Numbered from the stretch's first letter, positions 1-10,923 are shown. The stretch: 64,000 nucleotides of DNA from an uncultured Bacteroidales bacterium (GCA_900316125.1 ONBO01000001.1:1-64000), one strand, 5' to 3'. The notes: generated by a model not told the origin, from the sequence alone. Numbers and translations are program-made.

Positions 1-474
1 ACAGCATGGTCTCAGGTAGAAAACCAGTATCAGCGTAGAGCTGACCTCATTCCTAACTTGGTTAACACAGTTAAGGGATATGCAAAGCATGAGGAGAACA
101 CACTTGAGGGTGTAGTTGAGGCACGTGCCAAAGCAACATCTATTCAGGTTGATGTTAATGATGCAGAGTCACTCGCACAGTATCAGAAGGCACAGGGAGA
201 ACTTTCTCAGGCATTGGGCCGCTTGATGGCTGTTGCTGAGGCTTATCCTGATTTGAAGGCAAACGAGAACTTCCTTCAGCTGCAGTCTCAGTTGGAAGGC
301 ACAGAGAACCGCATAGCCACAGAGCGTAAGCGTTTCAATGAGGTTGCCAAGGAGTACAACGTAACTATCCGTAAGTTCCCTAACAACATTATAGCTGGTA
401 TATTCGGCTTCAAGACCAAGGCTTACTTTGAGGCTGAGGAGGGAGCTAAGTCAGCTCCGAAAGTTGAATTTTAG
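1..474 (+). CDS. lemA: LemA family protein, 5' end outside window
   Basis: The reading frame is open from base 1, so the N-terminal signal or membrane segment lies outside the window. The visible part starts with the family signature W-x-x-VENQYQRRADLIPNLV and continues with GYAKHE and ARAKA, which are typical of LemA. The rest is a charged, helical, coiled-coil-like domain with NxxI and RFPNNIIAGIFGF near the end. LemA proteins are membrane-anchored helical-bundle proteins of unclear biochemical function. A TPM-domain gene follows 145 bases downstream, and this lemA-TPM pairing is common in bacteria. The identification is secure; the function is not established. Confidence 0.95.
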   Translation, partial: TAWSQVENQYQRRADLIPNLVNTVKGYAKHEENTLEGVVEARAKATSIQVDVNDAESLAQYQKAQGELSQALGRLMAVAEAYPDLKANENFLQLQSQLEGTENRIATERKRFNEVAKEYNVTIRKFPNNIIAGIFGFKTKAYFEAEEGAKSAPKVEF

Positions 475-619
475 TGCAAGCGAGAGCAGAAGCGTAAAAT
501 CATGGAAATACAGGACTGGTGAAATATTTTTCACATAGTCCTGTGTTTACAGGATTTCACAGAATGTGGGTAGGCTAGCCTACAGCTTATGCCGAGCGTA
601 GCCTAAAATCACGAACGAA
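475..619. other. lemA-TPM intergenic region with inverted repeats
   Basis: This short gap is dense in dyad symmetry. CAGGACT at 511-517 pairs with AGTCCTG at 537-543, enclosing a second inner pair (GTGAAA / TTTTCAC). A perfect 14-base palindrome, GTAGGCTAGCCTAC, lies at 570-583, and AGCCTA recurs at 599-604. A weak dyad around AAAATCAC / GTGAGTAATTTT overlaps the GTG start of the next gene. No T-run follows, so these are not obvious terminators. They may be mRNA structures between cotranscribed genes. Confidence 0.5.
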
Positions 620-1375
620 GTGAGTAATTTTAAGACCATCATATTAACCATTATCTCCCTGTTTGCAGCAATAGCGCTGTTTGCAGCAGAGAGTTTCCCA
701 TCGCCGGAAGACGGTGGATACCACTTTGTGCATGACTATGCAGGAGTGCTGTCTGACTCAGACAAAAGCAACTTAGAGGGGCTTTCAGAGGAGATAGAGG
801 ACTCCCTGTATGTTCAGATTGCCACAGTTTTAATGGACACGCTAAGCAGTGATACTAATATTGATGATTATGCCACAGACCTGTTTATGGCGTGGGGCAT
901 AGGCAGCAAGAAGACTGACGGCGGCGTTCTTATTCTTTGCGTTATGAAAAGTCATGAGGTGGTCATACGTACGGGCTACGGGGTGGAAGGTGCTCTTACG
1001 GATGCGGCTTGTATCTCTATCATAAATAATAAGATAGCTCCTAATTTCAAGGAAGGGAACTACTATCAGGGATTGGAGAAAGCTTTGGTGTACATGGCCG
1101 GCATATTGATGGGTGAGTTTACCGCTGAGGATGTGGCTTCAGATGAAGAAGATGATGTAAACTGGTTGGTGGTTGGCATAATACTTATAGTAATCTTTGT
1201 TCTCCCGCTATTCCTGCCAAAGAGATACAGGAGCGCGTACTACGCATTCCTGCTGGATGTTGTCATATCTGCAATCTTCAGAGGCGGAGGCGGTGGCAGT
1301 AGTAGCGGCGGAGGCGGCGGAAGAAGCTATGGAGGTGGTAGCACCGGAGGTGGCGGCGCCAGAGGTTCATGGTAA
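620..1375 (+). CDS. TPM-domain (YgcG-like) exported membrane protein
   Basis: The product is 251 residues long. Residues 1-24 form a signal peptide (hydrophobic run ending in ALFAAES). A TPM domain follows (about 30-165) with the family motifs FVHDYAGVL, VATVL-like strands and GYGVEGAL. There is a transmembrane segment at about 185-205, then a glycine/serine-rich tail (about 225-251) ending in GARGSW, typical of YgcG/Psb32-type proteins. An in-frame stop at 599-601 leaves GTG at 620 as the only plausible start that keeps the full signal peptide. TPM proteins are membrane-associated; some are reported to act as phosphatases or in photosystem repair, but the role here is unknown. The location after lemA supports functional linkage. 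Confidence 0.88.
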   Translation: MSNFKTIILTIISLFAAIALFAAESFPSPEDGGYHFVHDYAGVLSDSDKSNLEGLSEEIEDSLYVQIATVLMDTLSSDTNIDDYATDLFMAWGIGSKKTDGGVLILCVMKSHEVVIRTGYGVEGALTDAACISIINNKIAPNFKEGNYYQGLEKALVYMAGILMGEFTAEDVASDEEDDVNWLVVGIILIVIFVLPLFLPKRYRSAYYAFLLDVVISAIFRGGGGGSSSGGGGGRSYGGGSTGGGGARGSW

Positions 1376-1389
1376 GATAATTTACGGAA

Positions 1390-3216
1390 ATGAATAGATT
1401 CTTCACACTACTTAAACGTTTTTTACCCTCCTATAGAAAATCTATAGTGGGGGTATTTGCGTTTAATTTGTTGTCTACTGTCTTGTCACTCTTCTCTTTT
1501 GCCATGATAGTACCCATATTGGAGATACTATTTGGCATAGCGTCGCCCGTTCATGAACTTCCTGTGTATGGCGGTGATATACTCGAATACGGCAAGAACC
1601 TGCTTTACTACTACGTAACCGGCTTTATGGGAGACCACGGGCAGGTGTTTACGCTTATGGTTTTGAGCGGAGTTTTTGTTTTAATCACCTTTCTAAAGGT
1701 TATAACCTATTATGCAGGGTCCATGTTTCTTGCAAATATGCACACCGGTGTGACACGTGATTTGCGAAACTCCATTCTAGACAAGATACTAACCCTGCCA
1801 ATGAGTTTTTTCTCAAGCGAGCGCAAGGGCGATATTATGTCACGTCTTAGCGTGGATGTCGCCGATGTGGAAGGCTCTATAATGGGTTCGCTTGACCTGC
1901 TCGTTAAAAACCCTCTCGCCATAATAATTTACCTTATTACGCTAATTCTGATAAGCTGGCAGCTTACGGTTTTCGTGCTTATTCTACTACCTTTTGCAGG
2001 TATTGTTATGGGCATTGTGGGTAAGAATCTAAAGAAAGATTCAATAGAGGTTGGTGCAGAACAAGGTACGCTAACAGCGCAAATAGAGGAGACTCTTGGC
2101 GGTATGCGTATTATTAAGGCGTTTAATGCCGAGGGCAAGATTAAGACAAGATTTCATGCACAGACTGAGAAAATAAGGGATGCGCTTTTAAGGGTTATTA
2201 AAAGACAGTATCTCGCCCATCCAATGAGTGAATTTCTGGGCACCCTCATTATCTCAATAGTAATCTGTTTTGGTGGCTGGCTTATTATCGGGGCTCATAC
2301 AGGTCTTGAGGCTCCAGTGTTTATATACTACCTGCTTATTTTTTACAGCATAATTAATCCTATTAAGGAGCTGTCTCGATGCGTATACGGCATACGTAAA
2401 GGCCTTGGTTCGCTCGAGAGAATAGATAAGATAATGAATAGCCAGAATCCTCTTACCTGTCCAGAGAATCCTAAAACCATCGATACCTTCACCAACGCCA
2501 TAGAGTATCGTGGTGTAAGTTTCCGCTATAAAGACGAATGGGTTCTGCGCAATATTAACCTTACAATAGAGAGAGGTAAGACTGTGGCGCTTGTAGGGGC
2601 TTCCGGCAGCGGAAAATCCACTCTTGTTGATCTGCTACCTCGTTTCTGGGATGTTCAGGAGGGTGGAATTTATATTGACGGCATTAATGTTAAAGATTTT
2701 GAGCGTCACAATCTGCGCTCATTTATGGGCAATGTGAACCAGGAGGCCATACTGTTTAATGATACTGTGTTCAACAACATAGCGTTTGGAGTTGAGAATG
2801 CCACAGAGGCGGATGTCATAGCCGCCGCCAAGATTGCAAACGCCCATGATTTTATCTCTGCAATGCCGGAAGGTTACTACAGTAACATAGGAGATCGTGG
2901 ATGCAAACTCTCCGGCGGACAGCGTCAAAGAATAAGCATCGCCCGTGCCATACTTAAGAATCCGCCTATTTTAATCCTCGATGAGGCTACATCAGCGCTT
3001 GATACAGAGAGTGAGCGCCTTGTTCAGGATGCTCTTGACGGTTTAATGAAAAACCGTACAACTATTGTCATTGCGCACAGACTCTCTACAGTTGTCAATG
3101 CTGATTCTATATGTGTACTTGAGGGCGGACGCATTGTGGAGCGTGGCACACATAAGGATCTTATTGCAAGAGGCGGTGTATATAAGAAATTGCAGGATGC
3201 GCAGAAAATAAGTTGA
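1390..3216 (+). CDS. MsbA-like ABC exporter, ATPase and permease fused
   Basis: This 608-residue half-transporter has an N-terminal six-helix exporter domain (about 15-330) and a C-terminal ATPase. Walker A is GASGSGKST, the signature is LSGGQRQR, and Walker B is ILILDEATSALD followed by the H-loop IVIAHRLST. Its length and layout match lipid A or glycolipid flippases of the MsbA group, which act as inner-membrane homodimers. Five glycosyltransferase genes follow directly, the first only 8 bases beyond its stop codon, so the likely substrate is a lipid-linked glycan or LPS precursor. That substrate is inferred from context and the family is broad, so no gene symbol is given. Confidence 0.93.
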   Translation: MNRFFTLLKRFLPSYRKSIVGVFAFNLLSTVLSLFSFAMIVPILEILFGIASPVHELPVYGGDILEYGKNLLYYYVTGFMGDHGQVFTLMVLSGVFVLITFLKVITYYAGSMFLANMHTGVTRDLRNSILDKILTLPMSFFSSERKGDIMSRLSVDVADVEGSIMGSLDLLVKNPLAIIIYLITLILISWQLTVFVLILLPFAGIVMGIVGKNLKKDSIEVGAEQGTLTAQIEETLGGMRIIKAFNAEGKIKTRFHAQTEKIRDALLRVIKRQYLAHPMSEFLGTLIISIVICFGGWLIIGAHTGLEAPVFIYYLLIFYSIINPIKELSRCVYGIRKGLGSLERIDKIMNSQNPLTCPENPKTIDTFTNAIEYRGVSFRYKDEWVLRNINLTIERGKTVALVGASGSGKSTLVDLLPRFWDVQEGGIYIDGINVKDFERHNLRSFMGNVNQEAILFNDTVFNNIAFGVENATEADVIAAAKIANAHDFISAMPEGYYSNIGDRGCKLSGGQRQRISIARAILKNPPILILDEATSALDTESERLVQDALDGLMKNRTTIVIAHRLSTVVNADSICVLEGGRIVERGTHKDLIARGGVYKKLQDAQKIS

Positions 3217-3224
3217 TTGTGACT

Positions 3225-4058
3225 ATGAAACGTATTGCAGCAATAACCATGGCCCGCAATGACAACTTCTTTCTTGAGCGTTGGATTGCATATTACGGGC
3301 AAAACTTAGGTTACGAGAATCTCTATGTCATGCTTGACGGTAAGGACCAGACACCGCCAGCCTGTCCTGATGATGTGAATATTGAGATTATGGAGCGTAA
3401 GGCTGAGGAGATGACAAAGGGAGACCGTACCCGTATAGCGCTCATTAACCGCAAGGCGGAGCAGCTTCTCGGGGGTTATGACCTTGTAATAGGCTGTGAC
3501 GCCGATGAGTTCTTAGTGGTTGATCCGGCAGCGGGAAAAGGATTAAAGGAGTACCTCAGTTCAGTAAAATGCAGAGTATGCATATCGGGTCTTGGTATGG
3601 ACGTGGGGCAGAAGATGGATGAGGAGAGCGCCCTTGATGGGAGCCAGCCGTTTCTGAGTCAGCGTAGATATGCGCTGCTTGATTCACAATATACAAAACC
3701 TGTGGTTAAGGCGGTAGCCAAGGAGTGGGGGGCTGGTTTTCATAGAGTAAAGGGCTGCAACTATCATATAGACAGTAACTTGTACCTGTTTCATTTTGGC
3801 TCTGTTGATTATGATATGCTAATAGCTAAGACCACCGATGCGGAGAAGTGCAGCGAGGGTTGGAGCAAGCATCTGAACCAGCGTTTCAGAACAATAAATC
3901 TTCTTACCCGGAACAAAATACATACAAACGAGAACTATATAAAGCTTGCCAGGGTGCTACAGAGAGTGATAAGACACCCGTTTATGTGGACAAGACCATA
4001 TATGTACTACTGGAAGATGATAGTAAGGATTCCTGAGAGGTTCAAAGGCGTAATATGA
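3225..4058 (+). CDS. Family 2-type glycosyltransferase, tandem paralogue 1
   Basis: This is a 277-residue cytoplasmic glycosyltransferase starting at ATG 3225, 8 bases after the ABC exporter stop. It opens with AAITMARNDNFFLERWI, the start of a GT-A nucleotide-sugar fold of the Glyco_tranf_2_4 type. The DxD-like metal site is in GCDADEFL (about residue 90). Further blocks shared with the next two genes are GLGMDVGQ, YTKPVVK, GFHRVKG, and a C-terminal IPERF. There is no signal peptide. Its stop overlaps the next start by ATGA, so translation is probably coupled. Donor and acceptor sugars cannot be read from sequence. Confidence 0.85.
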   Translation: MKRIAAITMARNDNFFLERWIAYYGQNLGYENLYVMLDGKDQTPPACPDDVNIEIMERKAEEMTKGDRTRIALINRKAEQLLGGYDLVIGCDADEFLVVDPAAGKGLKEYLSSVKCRVCISGLGMDVGQKMDEESALDGSQPFLSQRRYALLDSQYTKPVVKAVAKEWGAGFHRVKGCNYHIDSNLYLFHFGSVDYDMLIAKTTDAEKCSEGWSKHLNQRFRTINLLTRNKIHTNENYIKLARVLQRVIRHPFMWTRPYMYYWKMIVRIPERFKGVI

Positions 4059-4894
4059 AGAAAATTGCTGTGATAACAATGGCCCGTAATGACAACTTCT
4101 TCTTAGAGCGTTGGATAAAGTATTACGGTGAGCAGATAGGCTACGAGCATATCTACATATACCTTGACGGGCTTGACTCAGATGTGCCAAAGGACGCATC
4201 GGGGAAGGTGCATATAATCCCCTGCCCTAAGATTCCAGGCCCTATAGGACAGGCGGAGCCAGGCAGGCTTGTGTTCCTTTCAGACCGTGCCGCGGAGCAT
4301 CTTAAAGAGTATGATATTGTTATAGGGTGTGACGCCGATGAGTATCTTGTGGTGGAGCCAAACCTTAACAAGAAGCTTGGAGAGTACCTTTCAGAGATAA
4401 AGATTGGCACCACAGTTTCAGGGCTTGGACTTGACGTGGGTCAGAGGCTGGGTGAAGAGCCTGAATTTGACTATAGCGGAGGATTTCTGGAGCAGCGTCA
4501 CTATGCAGTGGTGGAGCCAGACTATACCAAGCCGGTTGTCATTACAAAGCCTGTACGCTGGGGCGTGGGATTTCATAGAATCAAGGGAGTGAACTATCAT
4601 ATTGACTCAAATCTTTATCTTTTCCACTTTGGATGTTTTGATTTGAAGTTCTTGGAGAATAAGTTGAAAAGCCGTGACCTGCAGAATATGGGATGGGAGA
4701 AACACCTTAAGTTCCGCAGGCATACAATAGACAGGGTAAGCGAAGTTAAGGAGCCGAAAAACGGAGAGAAATTCCTCCCTTTTGCCCGATGGATTCAGCG
4801 TTTTTTCCGCGCACCGTATCATTGGAACCGTCCGGCCATGTTTGGACAGGAAGTGGTGGTGAGGATACCTGAAAGGTTCGAAAATTCTATATGA
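4055..4894 (+). CDS. Family 2-type glycosyltransferase, tandem paralogue 2
   Basis: The product is 279 residues and is clearly homologous along its whole length to the genes on both sides. It begins with IAVITMARNDNFFLERWI, has the metal-binding block GCDADEYL, then GLGLDVGQ, YTKPVV, GFHRIKG and the terminal VVRIPERF. It is linked by ATGA overlaps to the preceding and following genes. Relative to paralogue 1 it differs mostly in the segment after the first beta strands, where acceptor or donor specificity might be set. The reaction is inferred to be sugar transfer in surface-glycan synthesis. Confidence 0.85.
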   Translation: MKKIAVITMARNDNFFLERWIKYYGEQIGYEHIYIYLDGLDSDVPKDASGKVHIIPCPKIPGPIGQAEPGRLVFLSDRAAEHLKEYDIVIGCDADEYLVVEPNLNKKLGEYLSEIKIGTTVSGLGLDVGQRLGEEPEFDYSGGFLEQRHYAVVEPDYTKPVVITKPVRWGVGFHRIKGVNYHIDSNLYLFHFGCFDLKFLENKLKSRDLQNMGWEKHLKFRRHTIDRVSEVKEPKNGEKFLPFARWIQRFFRAPYHWNRPAMFGQEVVVRIPERFENSI

Positions 4895-5733
4895 AACGTA
4901 TTGCAGTGATAACAATGGCCCGCAATGATGAGGATTTTCTCAACAAGTGGGTGAACTACTACGGACGGGAGTTTGGAGAGGAGAACCTCTTCATATACCT
5001 TGACGGGGAGGACCAGCAGGTGCCAAAAGGGGCTGGCAAATCAAATGTGACCAAAGTCCCAAAGATAGGCGGACAGGTGGTGCAGGCGGAGAAGGGCAGG
5101 CTTGGATTCCTCTCAGAGCGTGCCGCTGAGCTTATGAAGAGCGGGTATGACGTTGTTATAGGCTGTGATGCAGATGAGTTTCTTGTACTGGACCCTAAGA
5201 CAGGCATGAAACTGAGTGAATATGTCTCATCACTTGAGTTTGACACCTGCAAGAGTGCGCTTGGCATAGACGTAGGGCAGCATCTAACAGAGGAGCAGAC
5301 CATAGACTGGAGCAGGCCGTTCCTGCAGCAGCGTTCATACGCCTACGTATGTTCACGCTACACCAAGCCTGTAATAGTGAATAAGCCGTGCCGCTGGGGC
5401 GCAGGATTCCACAGGGTGAAAGGGCACAATTTCAGCATCGATGAGAACCTATACCTGTTCCATTTTGGCAGTTTTGACATGAAGATGATAGAGGACCGCT
5501 TTAAGGACAAGGACCGCATAGGAGCAGGCTGGGGCAAGCATATAGCGCGCAGAGCCAAGACCATATATATGGTCAGCGATGCAAAGGCTGATATAAAAAG
5601 CGGAGACCGCTATCTGCAGCTGGCCCGTAAGGTTCAGACACTCCTCAGACCTATATATGCCCTTAACAAGCCGTCCATGGGCCATTGGAAATTGCTTATA
5701 AAGATTCCAGAGCGTTTCAGGCAGTTGCTTTAA
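4891..5733 (+). CDS. Family 2-type glycosyltransferase, tandem paralogue 3
   Basis: This is the third member of the tandem set (280 residues). It shares IAVITMARND at the N-terminus, GCDADEFL as the metal site, GIDVGQ, YTKPVIV, GFHRVKG and the C-terminal KIPERF. Its position 11-14 motif is NDEDFLNKW instead of NDNFFLERW, so it is the more divergent of the three. It overlaps paralogue 2 by 4 bases, and the next gene starts 5 bases after its stop. Three consecutive, similarly sized copies suggest gene duplication followed by specialisation for consecutive glycan linkages. Confidence 0.85.
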   Translation: MKRIAVITMARNDEDFLNKWVNYYGREFGEENLFIYLDGEDQQVPKGAGKSNVTKVPKIGGQVVQAEKGRLGFLSERAAELMKSGYDVVIGCDADEFLVLDPKTGMKLSEYVSSLEFDTCKSALGIDVGQHLTEEQTIDWSRPFLQQRSYAYVCSRYTKPVIVNKPCRWGAGFHRVKGHNFSIDENLYLFHFGSFDMKMIEDRFKDKDRIGAGWGKHIARRAKTIYMVSDAKADIKSGDRYLQLARKVQTLLRPIYALNKPSMGHWKLLIKIPERFRQLL

Positions 5734-5738
5734 GAGAC

Positions 5739-6821
5739 ATGAAAATATTCTTCACAATAAAAAATATCAACTACCTTGCGGGTACGGAGCGAGTGACCTC
5801 CATACTCTCTAATGCTCTTGTATCTCGTGGGCATGAGGTAGGCATAATAAGCCTTATAGGTAGCGGAGAAGAGCCGTTCTACAGTTTTGATGAGCGCGTT
5901 AAACTCTATTACCTTGCACCGCCTAAAGACAGGCATATATTCCCATTCAGAGACCTAAGGCGTATACGTTGTATGCGTAAGATTCTGCTTAAGGAAAACC
6001 CGGACTGTGTTGTTTTTGTGGATTCAGGACGCTCATACGTAAACGTGCCTGCCGCCAGGGGATTTCCTACCATAACATGGGAGCATCTTAATATAAAGGC
6101 CTGTAATGGGCCTAAACGCCGCCTCTCGCGCATTCTAGCCGTTAAATACACCGATGTTATAGTAAGCCTTACAAAAGGCGATGCAGCGGACTATGAGACT
6201 ATGTTTGGCGCACCTGTATCAATATGCATGCCTAACCCTGTCACAATAGACACAACAAAAAAATGCAGTCTGAGCGGAAAGCGTGTTCTTGCTGTGGGAC
6301 GTCTTGATGACCAAAAGGGTTTTGACATGCTGCTCGATGCGTGGTCTCGTATAAAAAATCGTGAAGGCTGGAGCCTTAGAATCATAGGCAGCGGAAAGCG
6401 TTACAGGGCATTGATGAGCCAGATAGCAATCCTTGGCATCGGCGGTAGCGTGGAAATACTTCCTCCTACAAAAGATATGATAAAGGAGTATACAGAGGCG
6501 TCTATATACGCAATGAGTTCACGTTATGAGGGGCTGCCGCTGGTACTTATTGAAGCCATGAGCCTTGGGCTGCCCATCGTTAGTTTTGACTGTGAAAAAG
6601 GGCCGCGTGACATCATTGTACCTGGGGTTACTGGCGAGCTTGTAGAGGATGCAAATGTAGATAAACTTGCCCTCAGCATAGAGAAACTAATGAATAATGC
6701 CCAGCTTCTTAAATCGTACTCCGATGCATCGCTAATAGAGGCCGAAAAATACAATCTAAATTCGATTGTAGAGCGTTGGGAGGAGCTTGTTAAAAGAACA
6801 ATAGAAATTCACAACTCTTGA
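5739..6821 (+). CDS. GT4-family glycosyltransferase
   Basis: This 360-residue enzyme starts at ATG 5739 (MKIFFTIKNIN); an upstream in-frame extension would overlap the previous gene and lacks family similarity. It has the GT-B architecture of family 4. GTERVTSILSNAL is the N-terminal glycine-rich acceptor region, VLAVGRLDDQKGFDMLL starts the C-terminal Rossmann domain, and YEGLPLVLIEAMSLG carries the E-x7-E nucleotide-sugar site. It lies inside the glycan cluster and overlaps the next gene by TTGA. It probably adds one hexose or similar sugar to a lipid-linked chain. Confidence 0.9.
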   Translation: MKIFFTIKNINYLAGTERVTSILSNALVSRGHEVGIISLIGSGEEPFYSFDERVKLYYLAPPKDRHIFPFRDLRRIRCMRKILLKENPDCVVFVDSGRSYVNVPAARGFPTITWEHLNIKACNGPKRRLSRILAVKYTDVIVSLTKGDAADYETMFGAPVSICMPNPVTIDTTKKCSLSGKRVLAVGRLDDQKGFDMLLDAWSRIKNREGWSLRIIGSGKRYRALMSQIAILGIGGSVEILPPTKDMIKEYTEASIYAMSSRYEGLPLVLIEAMSLGLPIVSFDCEKGPRDIIVPGVTGELVEDANVDKLALSIEKLMNNAQLLKSYSDASLIEAEKYNLNSIVERWEELVKRTIEIHNS

Positions 6822-7642
6822 GCTCTGTTGCTGTAATAATGCCCACTTATAACCACGGTCCCTACATCGCTGTGGCCATAGAGAGTTTTCTTGCTCAAAA
6901 GACATCTTTCCCGTGCCGTCTTTATATATCAGACGACTGTTCCACCGATAATACGGCCGATGTTGCAGAAGGATATGCTCTTGATAATCCAGATAAAGTT
7001 ACGCTTATCCGGAAAACAAAAAACGAGGGGCTTCTACGTAACTACAAAACGCTGCTTGACACGCTCCAGGAAGATTATGTAGCCGTACTTGAGAGTGATG
7101 ACTATTGGACTGATGAGCTAAAATTGCAAAAACAGTTTGATTATATGCAGCTCAGTGCTGACTGCGGGCTCTGTTTTACAGGCTGTAATCTCTTAATAAA
7201 CGGAGAGCTGCAAAGGGCAAAAGATGTATCGGATATAGTAAATGAGCGGGGCGGACATCTTTACTCCTATTTGCTGCTTCGTGCTCTTGTATGGTCACCA
7301 ACTATATTTTTCAGGCACTCATCTTACTTGAAATATTGCAATATTGACGACTATATTGAGCGTGGTTTCAGAACTTTTGACGCCCCTTTAATACTTAGTA
7401 TAGCGGCAAACTGTAGTTTAGGCTACATCAGTGACGTAACTGCCGTATACCGGATATCTTCAAGCTCTATAAGTAATAATGCCAGCCTGAAAAAGAGAAT
7501 TAGTTTTGAACGCGGCTCAGATATGGTGCGCTCATACGTAATTTCTTTATATGGCAGGGGAGGTCTGAGCAGATGCAGAATCTTTTTGCGTAGGGCTGTT
7601 ATCTATCTCAGAATTGTGCTTAGGTATCTGCAAAAGAAGTAG
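6818..7642 (+). CDS. GT2-family glycosyltransferase, TTG start
   Basis: The product is 274 residues. The GT-A fold begins immediately with VAVIMPTYNHGPYI, so the start must be at or very near TTG 6818, which overlaps the previous stop (TTGA). SDDCSTDNT is the nucleotide-binding loop and ESDDYWTDE holds the metal-binding acidic pair. The C-terminus is basic and helical, perhaps membrane-associated. The last 96 bases overlap the 3' end of the convergent O-antigen ligase gene on the other strand. The role is inferred as side-chain or backbone sugar transfer. Confidence 0.88.
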   Translation: MSSVAVIMPTYNHGPYIAVAIESFLAQKTSFPCRLYISDDCSTDNTADVAEGYALDNPDKVTLIRKTKNEGLLRNYKTLLDTLQEDYVAVLESDDYWTDELKLQKQFDYMQLSADCGLCFTGCNLLINGELQRAKDVSDIVNERGGHLYSYLLLRALVWSPTIFFRHSSYLKYCNIDDYIERGFRTFDAPLILSIAANCSLGYISDVTAVYRISSSSISNNASLKKRISFERGSDMVRSYVISLYGRGGLSRCRIFLRRAVIYLRIVLRYLQKK

Positions 7643-8833
7643 CAGATATATGGTAAATGGAAATGCCCTTAATGAGTTGTCTATTACGTCAGTTGTTAAT
7701 TGAAGGCATATTATAATCCAGAAGCACATTGTTGCATATTTCCCACGCCTTTCGTTTAGAACGTAAAATGGCGCAAGTAGCAGCAATATCATAGCCACAG
7801 TTCCTAAGATGCCGTATTCAAGCTGACTTTGCAATATCTGATTATGGGCATGCGCGCCATATATTTCATCCTTATGGGTTAGCGCTGTAATCAAGAACTC
7901 GTCATTCCAGATGGCCTCCTTGCCAAGCATTGTTTCCCGCATAACCTCAATGGCAGTGCTGGCTCCGTATCCCGTTACAGGTTTTTGTGAGATGTTTTGC
8001 ATGGCAACTTGCCATATATAGCTTCTTATGTTTTTTGACATAAGCATTGTGTCCTGTTTCTTGGGATGCAAATGTACGGCAGCCAATGTCACAATGATAA
8101 GTACCGCTCCTATGCTTATAAGTGTTTTTCTATGCTGTTTTAGCGTAATCCATATAGAGCATGCACAGATAGTATTGGCCGATAAGAACCCAATTCTTCC
8201 GCCAGAGAGTATAATAAGAATGTAGAGTAGAATGAACATTGTGGATGCCGCCACCTTTATCCACAGGTTATTGCTCGACCGTGCCGTGTAAACAAGCAGT
8301 AGCATATTGGCTGAAAAGAATATATTCACAGCCATGTGTGCCTGTACGCAAAGATGCCTTGTCTCGTTAAACAGTGTGACAGGGTCATCTGCATTTATAA
8401 GATTTACAGGCCCTATGCAATAGATGGTGTAAGCTATTATGTACAGCGATGTTAAGGTAAACGTCGTTGTAAAGATGTTTATGTTTTTTAGTTTCTCCGT
8501 ATAAAACAGGGCTATAAACGCCACAATGGGGTAGCACATTCTCATTTCTAAAAGTGTACCAAAGTGTTTGGGCTCTGTTTCTATAGGGTAGAATGAAATA
8601 AGCAGCAGATATTGCAGCAGTAGCAGTACAGGAATTAGAAGGTTCCTTACTGAATATTTAACGCTTGTATATCTTCTGTTTACGATAATATCTACGAGCG
8701 ATGCCACCACAAAAATAATGGTCGCCCAGCGCTGTATTTCATTAAATCTGAATGGTATGGTTGTAATAACAAACAGGACACTTGCCTGTTGTAGCCAAGC
8801 TATAAGTGTCCTGAAGTTAAGTGCTTTAACCAT
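7547..8833 (-). CDS. O-antigen ligase/polymerase family membrane protein
   Basis: This 428-residue protein has about ten predicted transmembrane helices across its length and one larger periplasmic loop. The Wzy_C-type signature is present: GGRIGFLSANT in a membrane segment, then PVTGYGAS, and the loop YGAHAHNQILQSQLEYGILG with the His/Asn pattern of WaaL and Wzy enzymes. Such proteins join or polymerise lipid-linked O-units in the periplasm. WaaL and Wzy cannot be told apart from sequence alone. It is convergent with the glycosyltransferase cluster, overlaps its last gene by 96 bases, and begins 18 bases after gyrB on the same strand. Confidence 0.85.
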   Translation of the reverse strand: MVKALNFRTLIAWLQQASVLFVITTIPFRFNEIQRWATIIFVVASLVDIIVNRRYTSVKYSVRNLLIPVLLLLQYLLLISFYPIETEPKHFGTLLEMRMCYPIVAFIALFYTEKLKNINIFTTTFTLTSLYIIAYTIYCIGPVNLINADDPVTLFNETRHLCVQAHMAVNIFFSANMLLLVYTARSSNNLWIKVAASTMFILLYILIILSGGRIGFLSANTICACSIWITLKQHRKTLISIGAVLIIVTLAAVHLHPKKQDTMLMSKNIRSYIWQVAMQNISQKPVTGYGASTAIEVMRETMLGKEAIWNDEFLITALTHKDEIYGAHAHNQILQSQLEYGILGTVAMILLLLAPFYVLNERRGKYATMCFWIIICLQLTTDVIDNSLRAFPFTIYLLLLLQIPKHNSEIDNSPTQKDSASAQTSPAI

Positions 8834-8851
8834 GATATGGCAGGTCGGATT

Positions 8852-10816
<1,965 letters not shown>

Positions 10817-10853
10817 TTAAGAAACCGCATTTCACGGTTATATATTAAACGTA

Positions 10854-10861
10854 CAAATATA
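10854..10861 (-). promoter_or_regulatory. Candidate -7 element for gyrB
   Basis: Read on the minus strand the sequence is TATATTTG, an exact match to the Bacteroidota -7 consensus TAnnTTTG. It lies about 50 bases upstream of the gyrB start. No TTTG is present at the expected -33 distance, so the assignment is tentative. Confidence 0.45.
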
Positions 10862-10862
10862 C

Positions 10863-10893
10863 AAAAAATCCGCCGAAACAGGGCGGATTTTTA
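10863..10893 (-). terminator. Rho-independent terminator between hypothetical gene and gyrB
   Basis: A GC stem (TCCGCC / GGCGGA) is flanked by an A-run and a T-run, so it could work in either direction. It sits 31 bases after the stop of the minus-strand hypothetical gene at 10924-11664 and separates it from the gyrB promoter. Confidence 0.85.
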
Positions 10894-10923
10894 TGTTAAA
10901 AATTTGAATTAAATATCTTTTGT

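Noticed and set aside
1197..1397. Open frame rich in Ala/Glu/Val over the end of the TPM gene
   Set aside because: It is the shifted reading of the glycine-rich repeat codons and has no independent start context or family likeness.
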